NCBI GenBank assembly: GCA_022605955.1
Contig: JAKCOZ010000005.1
Location: 48,609,762-48,673,761, forward strand
Source of the DNA: Rallus limicola
Lineage: Eukaryota > Chordata > Aves > Gruiformes > Rallidae
DNA length: 64,000 bases
Reading direction: 5' to 3'
Of this stretch, positions 22,951 to 32,532 are shown piece by piece. The position numbers and the translations under genes are program-made. Positions within the stretch are counted from its first letter, which is position 1. Each line of letters opens with the position of its first letter. The notes beneath the pieces are model-generated. The model saw only the letters and a list, made by a program, of their open reading frames with translations, was not told where the DNA came from and ran no database searches.

Positions 22951-25900
22951 AAATCCACACCAAGGGACATCAGCACTTGGATCTGCCAAACCTTTGGAGA
23001 CTGGGGCCTTCACCTGAGGTGCCTTCAGAGATTGCTGAGGCTCAGCCCAAGCTTGGACCCAGGTGGACTTACGTGTGGGTTCAGGCGTACACTGAGCTGT
23101 CTGTACAGACACACCTGGAGGTCTCTGGAGAATAAGAGATTCTTCTCCAAGAAGAGCAGGGAAGGGTATAACCAACAGGGCTGGTGGCTGAGAGTCTCTG
23201 CTGACCACTGAGGGTGCAGATGGTTGTTACAAGGGGAGATGCAGGTTGGATCCTAGGCGCTCTGGGGTTCGAGACAGAGAAGAAACTCTTTGGCAAGTCT
23301 CTCCAAGCAAAACCCAGCTTTTGGGCCCTGGGGATTTCAGCCAAGCTCTGTACCTTCCATTAGCCTGTCGACAATTTTAGATGTTCCTTTTTGAACAAGC
23401 GTGGGCTATACCATTTTTAGATAACCTGTACCCAAAAACCCTGGAATTTATTTCACCGTTACAAAACAATTGCTTCCCACTAATGCTTGAGCACACCAAT
23501 TACTAATTTGCGCCTGAAAACATTACGTGTGCTGGAGTCACCTATTCTTTGCCCATCACTGTGAATGGAGTCTTTGATTCAGTATCAGCCACACAGGAAA
23601 TGGCGTAGGAGGAACAGTAACATGTCTGACTCAGATGGCAAAGCATCCAAAAGGATTTCTGTTTAAGGCTCAGCTCTGTTGGGGTCACACACTAGGAGGA
23701 ATGGAAGAAGCTTGTTATAAACCACCTATTTTAGCTTCAAACACAGAGAGTCAAATTCAAAGCTGGCATCACCACCAACTAACTGGCTACTTGGCTTTTA
23801 CATTTCCTTTGTCACCCAGAAGGCATGAGGTTTCTGGGAAGCTAAGGAGACATTTTCAGTTCTCTCACTTCTCTAAACACTGACTGTGTGCCAACCCATG
23901 AGAGCAATGCTCTCACCCGGCTCTCCGGAGCAGGATGATTCTGTCCCAGAGCCTATGATCCGTACAGGCACTCGTGTCAAACAGCGGAGGAATTAGTGCA
24001 GTTTGGGCACTTGAGAGCGATCCCATCCTGTAGGTTCACATCCTCACACACCATGACACATGGTTCTGCAGGCAAAGCACTGCATCCTCGGCTTTCCATG
24101 TAAGGGATTAAATGAGGTGTGCAGGCCAGGAACCACCACTCTTTGCTTCTGTTTTCTCACAGTTGCAGCCCAGTGCCCAAACCTCTCTGATCCCTGAGGA
24201 ATTCAGGGCAACTGCACTGCCACAGCCACTCTGCTGTACCCAGGGACTTGCTCTTCTCCTGTATGGAAAGGCTAGTTTGGAAGTTTAATGGGCATGGATC
24301 AAAGGAAGAAGTCAACACACACAAAATCTTCTCCCACCTTTCATCTCTGGTTCTCTGCTGGACATGAAGTGGAGGAAGAAGATCTTTCCATTGTTTTTTT
24401 CTGCTGTCAAAGACACACTTTGCCCTGGCCTTGCAGTGGGTTGCACTTGGGCTTCATCATAATCGAGCACAGACTTTGACTCAGGTTGCAGACAGTATCC
24501 AGTCCTTTCCTATCAATAGTTCTGTCATTACCATTTTCAAAAAATCATACACTTCTTCCATCTATAAAAAATCTTAAGATTATGTATCCTGTGGAAGTTA
24601 AAATTAAAAAAAAAAAATTTTAAACAGAAGTAATTAGTTTTAAAGGTAACACTGATGATGAAAACGTCCTGGAAATCTTCCACTGCATCATATTATCTTA
24701 AAATTTCTACAAGAAAAAAGCCAATAAGGCATCGGAATAAGAAGGAATAATACTGGTTACATCCCTGTGGATGTAACATCATTTAAAGGCTTAAAGAACA
24801 CAAAAAACATCGCATCAGGGCTAACAATTATCAGTCAAAATCGGTATTTTTGTATAAACTAAAATGATTTAATATTTGGGCAGAGCCCCAGCTGGTGTAT
24901 ACTGTCATAGCTGCAGTGCACAACGAGGCAGCTGTAACAATTATATTAGCCAATTCTCTACTTGCCTCTACCGATGCCTTTCAGACCCTGGCCTTTAAAG
25001 TGAGGTGAGTGGAATAGAAATTCCTTAGTCAGTTCTGCATTTGCCATCCTTCTTCCAGAATCAAGACTCAAAACCCGTGTATCTGAATACTTTAAATCAA
25101 TCCTTATGTTTTGTCCAGCAATTGTAATCAATTCCAGCCTTTTCTGCTCTGATCACAAATGCTATTAAAGTTGGGGTCTGTTCTGTGCAACATTCAGAGA
25201 GCCTTAGTGTGCCTTTTCATTTCCAGAAGAAAAAAAAAAAATCTAAATTCTTCCCCACAATGATGTTGTTTTCTATCATATTGTTTTCTTTTGTTTTCTC
25301 TGTGTGGTGACAGCCAAAAGTGTGACATAAAAAAGGCACCTTAACTAGCAGATCTGCTTCCTGTGTGTCTTTGAGTCATATTCTCCAACTCTCCTGGCAA
25401 AAACAACTGTTAGTGCTGTAGCCAGCACAGCTCAAAGCACATCTTGCAGCCTAATCTGGATAACATACAAGCATTGTCATCTGAGTCCCACTTAGGAAAC
25501 CACTGTCACTATCACTAGCGATAGCAGCAGGACCAGAAAGCATGATTTGATTGTCAGACTGCTTTCTGAGTATTCAGAGCCTTTAGATAGGGAAAAAAAA
25601 TCACCTCCTGATTTGTGCATGTAGCTTAAGTAGTACCTGATAATATTCAGAATATTTATGGGTAACAAAGAAATAAGAAACCCATGCAATCAGGCTTTTG
25701 TTTTGTTTTTTTTTTTTTTTACTATGGCCCAATTTCTAAGAAGAAAATGAATAAGCTTGGAAATGAACTCATCTGCTGAAACGAGAGGAACAGAATATCG
25801 CAACAAAGAAATATGAAAGAAAGTAGCTGCTGTGCGGTTTGTCATTCTCTGAGCACGTTTTGCTACATGAAGAAAACAGCACTAATCAATGTTGCTGAAA

Positions 25901-26040
25901 ACAGCAATATCAGCTGCTGTTATTTTTGTGGTCTCAAGCATTTCTTCAAAAGTTCTTATTTCAAAATCACTTTGCCAGTCAAAAAAAATGACTCTGAAAG
26001 ACACAAACTTCCCCTCAACTCCTCTTCCCTAATTCCTTTA
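22951..26040. other. Intergenic sequence with conserved-looking A/T-rich blocks
   Basis: No exon is recognised. The segments at about 23380-23620 and 24480-25250 are unique, A/T-rich and contain many SOX-like (ACAATTG, CAATTAC) and homeodomain-like (TAATTA, ATTAAT) words. A perfect 9-bp inverted repeat with a 4-nt loop is at 24756-24777. Enhancer function is only a possibility. Confidence 0.5.
24756..24777. repeat. Perfect inverted repeat, 9-bp arms, 4-nt loop
   Basis: GTTACATCC and GGATGTAAC are exact reverse complements separated by CTGT. The arms could form a hairpin in RNA or be a symmetric protein-binding site. Confidence 0.9.
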
Positions 26041-26047
26041 TTGGGCA

Positions 26048-26206
26048 TTGTAACAGGCTGCCCAGGGAAGCGGTTGAGTCACCATGCCTGGCTGTATTTA
26101 AAAGATGGGTAGATGAGGTGCTCAGGGATATAGTTTAGTAGAGGACAAGTAGGGTTGGACTTGATGATCTCAAAGGTCTTTTCCGACCTAGTGATCCTGT
26201 GATTCC
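26048..26206 (+). mobile_element. CR1 LINE 3'-end fragment
   Basis: It begins with the CR1 3' motif GGCTGCCCAGGGAAG, continues with GGTTGGACTTGATGATCT and TCTTTTCCGACCT, and ends with ATCCTGTG plus ATTCC, a degraded form of the 8-bp terminal repeat. About 160 bp survive, a typical 5'-truncated CR1 insertion. Confidence 0.88.
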
Positions 26207-27600
26207 CCCTTCACTCTTTCCCTAGTCCCTTTTAATGTGGACTGCAAGTATTAAGTGTGGGCTTTTTTGAGGGTGATAACAGAACTCCTGTTGTACCAAC
26301 AGGCCCATGATTTTCACCAAAGTATCCGCCACTGTGTAGTTCAGATTTGTTTGAGTTACTCCTGCTTCCATGGAAGGGCAATGCAAGTACATAATAACAT
26401 AATGTTTAGCTTACTTTAACACATCTTTACACTTGTGCACAGAACTTCCACAAATTTTGGTTTTGCCAAGGCTCAGGACAGGCAAACCCATAGGTGCAAA
26501 GAGCGTTACTGAGCTCAGTGGGCAGTTCAGCCTTCTTATGCTGGCTGGAGCACCTGTGAGTGCAGGAGGGGGGCATTAGTCTGGTTAACCACCCAAGTAA
26601 ATCTCTGTCTATTTTTTGCCCTTTCTCTTGACTGTCTTCAGTCAATCACAATTTTTTACAAACATGTTGTAAAGAACACATTCTACTGGCAACTGAAAAG
26701 AAAAAGATGAAGCAGCAGCCCTGTTGCAAAAGCAGAGTCAGGAGATCTGGATACTTTTCCTGGTTTTGCTTCAGACTTCATGACTGACCTTGGCAAGCCA
26801 GATAAAGGCAAATTCCCCTCCCTTCTCCGTACAAAGGATCCTGCCTGCTACCCAGAGAGACTACCTCCACTATGAATATGTGCTGTCAGAGCACATACGC
26901 ACATGGATGTGTATATATGCACAGAAACATGGATCATTTGCACAAAAGGCAAGTGTCCAAATCCAAAATGCCTGTCACTGAAACAGTGAGGCTTAACTTG
27001 GGAGTGAGGAATGTAAGACACCGCTTGTCTACTGGGTTTCTTCTTCTGTAGGTCAGGCATTGTGGAGCATTTCATAGTCCTGATGATGAAGTAACAGACC
27101 AGCAACTTATTTACTGGGTAGTGTTCAAAGGCTATCTTCCCTTGCTTGTGTCTCTAAAAGCAAGGAAAATATTACCTACATTGTAGGACAGATTTCAAGG
27201 CTAAGCTGGTAAATATTTATGAGACATGAAGTTTGTCAGATAAACTATGCTTTAGAAAGACAAAATGTTATCGCTAGGCTGCCAGATCCCCAGAGACGCA
27301 AGTTTCAACAAATCCCGCCAGAACTAGCATTTTTTTTTCTAACAAAGTTCATATTTTCTCGGTAAAAAACATAATTTGATTTGTTTCTAAACGACCTACA
27401 TACCAAATATACACAAGTTACTTCTCTCATTTTTAATTCAGAATTGGATGTACTTGTGACCATACCAACATCCTCCCTGCACTTAAAAACAAGAGTGCAG
27501 GATACACACCTGGATACACGAAGCATGTTTTGATAGCCCAGGCTTCCACCATCCTCTACCAAATGAACCAGGTATCAACGTGGTACGAAAACGCAGTGCT
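26207..27600. other. Intergenic sequence immediately upstream of the MARK3 CpG island
   Basis: No gene or repeat is recognised. Open frames are short and without similarity. The composition rises sharply to GC-rich from about 27600. Confidence 0.55.
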
Positions 27601-28021
27601 GTAACACTGCCTGGGCCCCTGACCTGCTAAGCCCGCCTCAGACCAGCTCCCCGAGGAAGAGATGCTGCCATTTCTCCAGCCACCCTCCGCGGCTTCATTC
27701 CCTCCATGCTCCCCAACGCCTCAGCTCCCCGCCCCGGTTCACACTGCTTCTCCTCTGACGCCCAGCCCGACCGCACTGGGGGTCCCGCAGCCCCCGAAGG
27801 CCTGCTTAGGGACAAACGCACGCCGCCCCCGCCCCTGGGGCTGCTCTGTGGGGACGATGGGCGGCCGAGCCCTGCCTGCACCGTTCCAGGCCAGGCCCCG
27901 GGGACGGGAAGGGCTCCCGCAGACCGATCCCCTGAGGGCAGGGAGGAGGGTAGTCGCAAGGAGGAAGGCCCGTCCCCGCTCGCGGTCCCCCGCGGCGCCC
28001 CCACCCCGCCTCGCCACGGCC

Positions 28022-28030
28022 CCTAGCAAC
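28022..28030. promoter_or_regulatory. RFX (X-box) half-site CCTAGCAAC
   Basis: Exact match to one arm of the RFX consensus, just upstream of the GC boxes and the inferred start region. Motif only. Confidence 0.4.
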
Positions 28031-28077
28031 AAGCCGCCCGTGGCGGCCTCCCCAGCGCGGCCGGGCGGGGGGCGGGC

Positions 28078-28085
28078 CCTTCCGG
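28078..28085 (-). promoter_or_regulatory. ETS-family site CCTTCCGG
   Basis: The GGAA core is on the minus strand in the CCGGAAG context favoured by GABPA/ELK factors. It lies directly next to two GC boxes. Confidence 0.5.
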
Positions 28086-28126
28086 TTCATGTCGGAGCTG
28101 GGCTCGGCGCGGAGGAAGCCGGGCGG

Positions 28127-28136
28127 CCATCTTGGC
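28127..28136 (-). promoter_or_regulatory. YY1 site GCCATCTTGG
   Basis: Matches the YY1 consensus (AAGATGGC on the opposite strand). In TATA-less promoters this orientation is usually found within a few tens of bases downstream of the start, which helps to place the MARK3 start region. Confidence 0.6.
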
Positions 28137-28694
28137 TCGTCCGGGAGCGGCGGAGGGGTGGGGGGCAGGCAGGCGAGCGTCGGGCGGGCACACGGCTTCC
28201 CCAGCCCGGCGGCGGCCCGCAGGGTGCCGGTCTTCTCGGAGCCTGAGGCAGGCGGATAGAAGCAGTCCGGGATGCGAGCGGCGGCCCGGTGAAGTGGGGA
28301 CGCGGCGGGGGAAGGAGAGGGGAGCCCCCTCGACGGCGGGCCTGCGCTAGCCACTGTGCCCCGGCTGTAGCGGAGAGGGGCCGGTGAGAGGAGCCGGGCT
28401 GCGCGGCGCCCCGCTGCCTCCTCCTCCCCGCCCGCCCCGCGCTTTCCCCCCTCCCTGTAGCCGCTCCCTCGCCACCTCCCTTCCCCTGGTTCCATCCCTC
28501 CCCGCTTGATGAGGCGCCCCTTTCCCCGCTGCTGACCCCGCGGACCCCCGGCCTGGCTGTAGGATGAGCCCGCAGGACTCGGAGGGGGCGAGGCCGCTCT
28601 GTTCACTGAGAGGGATCTAGCTCGGGAGTGGGGCGCCGCCGGAGGGTGGGGGGCACCGACGCGACGCCGCCCCCCGCCAGCCACCTCGTCCTTC

Positions 28695-28805
28695 ATGGTG
28701 GCTCCCTGCGACCACCATCTCCGAGCAGACGCGCAGCCCGGCCCGGGGTCCCCTGTGTGTGTGTGCGCCGCCGTCGCGGGCAGCGCGGCCGCCCGAGTGA
28801 AGTAA
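28695..28805 (+). other. uORF of 36 codons ending one base before the MARK3 start
   Basis: It starts MVAPCDHHLRAD and ends with a TAA at 28803-28805, so stop and main start are arranged as TAA-A-ATG. The start context is moderate (T at -3, G at +4). Ribosomes finishing here would stop almost on top of the MARK3 AUG. This favours termination-dependent reinitiation or repression. Whether it is translated is unknown. Confidence 0.5.
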
Positions 28806-28806
28806 A

Positions 28807-28857
28807 ATGTCCACTCGGACTCCATTGCCCACGGTGAACGAGCGCGACACCGAGAAC
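28807..28857 (+). CDS. MARK3: MARK3 exon 1, coding part (residues 1-17)
   Basis: This is the first coding exon of the Ser/Thr kinase MARK3 (Par-1 family). MARK3 phosphorylates the KXGS motifs of tau, MAP2 and MAP4, and makes 14-3-3 binding sites on CDC25C, KSR1 and class IIa HDACs. The exon encodes MSTRTPLPTVNERDTEN, identical to the human N terminus as I remember it. The start is fixed by that homology, by an in-frame TAG upstream (28618-28620) and by A at -3. The exon ends on a codon boundary at the consensus donor GTGAGT (28858). The leader is disordered and N-terminal to the kinase domain. MARK1 shares most of this leader, so assignment to MARK3 rests on exon 2. Confidence is high. Confidence 0.96.
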
Positions 28858-29494
28858 GTGAGTACCGCCGGCCGCGGGGGGGACCGGCCGCGCACCGTCC
28901 TCCGGCACCGCCGGCTCCGGGCGCGCCGGCCCAGGGCGCGGCCCGGGGGCACAGGGCCCCGGTCGGCTAGGGGCGGGGGGCTGGGGGGCATCGCCCTGCC
29001 GAGGGCTGTCATTAACCTCTCACCGCTTGTACTGTCCCCAAATTACCGATTTATTTTAAATTAATTCTTTGTTAACCCCTCCACACCGCACGGTTCGCCT
29101 ATTTAATAGCATTTGCGGGCGTCCATCCCCCAAACCCGGTGTCCCTTCTCTTAATGCCTTACTAGAGTCTCTCGGTGGCAAGGATGGGGTTTGTTATTGG
29201 TAACGGGGAAAGGAAGATCCGCGGTGGGGAGGGGGGTTCTGATGGGTTGCTGATTTCTCTCAATATGCAAACTTAACGCTAAAAGCAACCAAATAAACCC
29301 CTGGAAACAGATGGAAATAATTCAGTTTTGGTAGGGGTGGGCTAGGTGACCTAGATAATAGGCCACTTCCCTGCTTAATTTGCAGGGTTCTCGCTGGTAA
29401 TGACGCTGTTAGACTAGTCACCTGTTCAGATGACATTAAAAGGGTTTCTTTATTGGAATTATCTTTCCGATAAGGGAGCCTGTTCCTCCTCCCT

Positions 29495-29517
29495 CCCCCC
29501 CCCCCCTTTTTTTTTTT
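29495..29517 (+). repeat. C12-T11 homopolymer junction
   Basis: Twelve C followed directly by eleven T inside a longer pyrimidine tract (about 29480-29527). Low-complexity sequence in intron 1, prone to length variation and sequencing error. Confidence 0.95.
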
Positions 29518-29613
29518 CTTTCTTCCTTAACAAAGCCAGGGTTTAGGAACTGACATTTTTATTTACAAGATTGATTCAAACACTGTATTAACAATGGCAC
29601 AGGTTGTATGCTA

Positions 29614-29644
29614 AAGGAAGGAAGAAAGAAAGAAAGAAAAAAAA
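29614..29644 (+). repeat. GAAA/GGAA-type purine microsatellite
   Basis: Short run of GGAA then GAAA units ending in an A-run, in MARK3 intron 1. Confidence 0.85.
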
Positions 29645-32511
29645 GTAGTCTACCACATGAGCAGATAGCCACAAGCAAAGCTGGGTAGGAGACTCCCTTT
29701 CTGTAGATAGGAACTGTGTTTCTTTTAAGTTAAGACTTACTTGATCCCAGTGTATCCTGTTTAACAGTTTTTCTGCATAGGCTGTGACATGTCCCCAAAT
29801 GATAACCAGAAGGGAGTTGTCACTCACTGTAGTCTAAAATAAGTCGATCAGTGAACTTTGTATTCAGCTTTCTGTAAGGGCTATCTGATATTCTTTAGAA
29901 GGCAGATGCTAAGCTTGACAGAGGAGGCTTTTTTATTTTCTTGTGAGGACTGTTTATGTTTTGGACTGGCATAAAAAGTGGAAACTGGTTAAAGATAGGA
30001 AAAGCTGTTGGATTGTTCCTGACCATAAATAGTCCAAGAAAAGTGATGGTAGCCCCATTGTTTAAAACAAGACCAGACAAAGCATTAGAAAACATGCTGG
30101 ATGGAACAATTACTGCATTACTAGGGATTTAGATTTTATTGACATAATAGGCACTTCTAACTTCTGTGATCTTTATTTGCTTTAGCACTAGATGCAACCT
30201 GCAGGCTAAGGGCTGTATTGAGCAAAAAGCCAACTAAGCATATTTGGTTGTAAAATCTCAATGAGCTTCCTGTCTTGTGGAAGAAAATAATTAAAATATT
30301 ATGCTGCCCTTCCTGTGCCATGGGGAGAGTTGAAGTTGTAACATGGTCTACAAAATACTATCCAAACTTTATTTGGGTAATTGTTTTAGTCAATACACAA
30401 ACCTGACTACAGTTTTTGAGGTCCATGTATATGTGTGGAGGCCACCTAGTAAATCATTTTAGAAGGTGTTTGGATCAAGTTCTCTAATTCAGACTTTACT
30501 GTGGATAACTTAACGGTGGAAAGACTTAGTATGTGCTTGAGGAAATGCATTATTCACAAGCTGTGTGTTCTAGCACTTGAAGTTAGATTTTTACATGTCT
30601 TCCACTTAAGGCACCTTGTTCTCACTTCAAAATGTTGATCTAACTTCTCTTCAGTAATCTTCATAACTTAACATACATGGATTGTCTTGCTTGCAGATTA
30701 ATTGCTTTAGGTTTAGATTAAGGTATATTTTTCAGCTGCTGTAATCAGGGCTGGTGACCACAGAAATACCTGTAGGTGGTGATATTGACAGGGCGGGATC
30801 AATCAAGAGTACTCCCCAAATCCATTGATCCACCCGCCCCAGTACAATACTGTATCCCTCAAGCAGCTGTTTCTGGTGTTCTGGCCATCAGCTATCTAGA
30901 AATACACCAAAATTCATTCAGTTCAGCCTTGCTTAAAACAAAAATTAAGGCTGACATTTAGTTTGTCTGAATTACCTCTACAACAGTAATGCCAGGCTTC
31001 TCTTTTGATACCAGATGTGGTAAGGTTGGTACTTCAGCTAACTGTTCTTCCACCCTAAAGCTGGGTGTATTGTGTTGACAGGTAAATTGAGCCCTTGATT
31101 CTCTTTCACATAAGAGAAGACTAATTAGTTAATATTCATAGGATTGTTTGAAGCTCACTGGGAAGAGGCTTAAGAGGTGCCAAGGTATTTGGCTAGCCTT
31201 TGGGCCATGGTTGTGGACCCCTTAATGCCTTCTCTCTGCTTGGAAGGTTACCACTGCTGACAAAGGCTTGGCTGGTGGTGCATCTGGTTGAAGCATGCTG
31301 ATCATAGCTTATCCATGTCTATACTTGCAGCTTTGAAAATGAAGTTACCCTCCAGAATGCCGGTGAGCGTAAATTATCATTGTCTGTGCTTGCAGTTAAC
31401 CACACTCGGTGGTTGGCAACTCCTGTTGAATAGACAGGGTCTAGTTGTCAGTACTTGATTTTTAAATTTTTTTAAGGCAGCATATACCACTTCTTAATGA
31501 GACGTGTACTGCTGAAGTGGAAATACTGTCACAGTGCCTCCCCCCAAAGCCACTCACAGCCATCAAGCATTTAGTGCCTTTGAGAGCAGAGAATTTGGCT
31601 TCAAGTCACCTGGTTCTGAGAGGAAAGGCATCCCAGATGATCTGTGATCATAGGAACTTCACACTTGGACAGTTGGAAGCTGGCTGTTGGCCTGTGATGA
31701 GCTGGCTTCTCACTGCAAAGGTAGAGCAGCTCCTCTCTGGCCACCTCTTGCGCAACAGTGGCTGCCAGCTGCTTAGGGGAGAGAAGCGAGTGAGAGGATA
31801 GGATCTCTTCTGTCTTCTTCAGAGTTATGTCCTGAACATGGGAGAAAAAGAACAGGGGCAGCAGGATACCTTCATCCAAAACTGGGAGATGAGGTAGACA
31901 TAGAAGGTGATAAAAGAATGAGTAACTGTTTTACTAGTGATGAGGAGGGAGAGAGAGAAGATGAGAGAGGAGTGAGTGTGAAAACACAACGGGAAAGGAA
32001 ATGGTGAAAAACAAAAGAGGAGGCATGGAGAAATGCACATATGGCAGGATGGAGGACGACCAGTGACAAAGAAATATGAGCAGAAGGAACAAAATTAGGG
32101 AGAGTAGGACAAATACTCATTAAAAAAACATTCCCAGAGTGGGAAGATAGAGAACTAGATAGAAATGAGGAAATACAGGTGGTATGGAGGTTGATAGAGT
32201 TTGTTTAAAAAAAAAAAAAAGATTAAATAAGAAAGAAAAATCTTAGACTACACAGTTTAATTTGAAGCTTGGTTCATTGCACAGCTGTGGGTTTGGCAGG
32301 GGGGCGGGAAGAGAACGGTTTTGAATGCATTGGTACTGCAAGCCAATCTGAATTCAAATTTCAAGTAATTTGAGGAAAAGCGAAACTAAAATACAGTCTT
32401 ATCTCCCATGACTGTGCCTAACGTGAAAAATTGGCTGTTGAGAAAAGCCAGTGTGATGGCAAATATGCTTGTACAAGCCTATACAAAAGGATTCTGTGCC
32501 ACAAAAGTATC

Positions 32512-32532
32512 TTTTTTTTTTTTTTTTTTTTT
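32512..32532 (+). repeat. Poly-T run of about 21 bases
   Basis: Uninterrupted T-run in intron 1. It could be the reverse of a retroposon poly-A tail, but no retroposed sequence is recognised next to it. Confidence 0.9.

Larger units (their letters stand above)
28100..28806 (+). other. MARK3: MARK3 5'UTR (start estimated)
   Basis: The leader is inferred to run from the ETS/YY1 region to the base before the start codon, in one piece with exon 1. It is very GC-rich and contains several upstream AUGs with short frames: 28089-28259 (56 aa, only if transcription starts upstream of it), 28272-28292 (6 aa), 28509-28535 (8 aa), 28564-28620 (18 aa, in frame with MARK3 and ending in TAG) and 28695-28805 (36 aa). 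The in-frame TAG at 28618-28620 rules out an N-terminal extension from farther upstream. The 5' limit is an estimate. Confidence 0.55.
27600..29030 (+). promoter_or_regulatory. MARK3: MARK3 CpG-island promoter region
   Basis: A long GC-rich, CpG-dense block covers the sequence upstream of and across MARK3 exon 1. No TATA box is evident. Visible motifs include an AP-2-like GCCCCTGGGG near 27832-27841, an RFX half-site CCTAGCAAC at 28022-28030, GC boxes at 28063-28076, an ETS site CCTTCCGG at 28078-28085 and a YY1 site GCCATCTTGG near 28127-28136. ETS followed closely by YY1 is common at TATA-less housekeeping promoters, where YY1 lies just downstream of the start. I infer initiation at about 28085-28130. 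The exact start is not visible in the sequence. Confidence 0.8.

Noticed and set aside
27662..28246. 194-codon + strand frame upstream of MARK3
   Set aside because: Low-complexity Pro/Arg/Ala-rich translation across promoter motifs, and it is not joined to the MARK3 frame. Most likely a chance frame.
27806..28825. 339-codon open frame antisense to the MARK3 promoter and exon 1
   Set aside because: GC-rich CpG islands are poor in stop codons. The Pro/Gly/Arg/Ala-rich translation has no recognisable family, and the known gene is on the other strand.
29342..29354. CTAGGTGACCTAG near-palindrome as a nuclear-receptor site
   Set aside because: The half-sites overlap and do not match a standard spaced AGGTCA repeat. 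It is probably chance.
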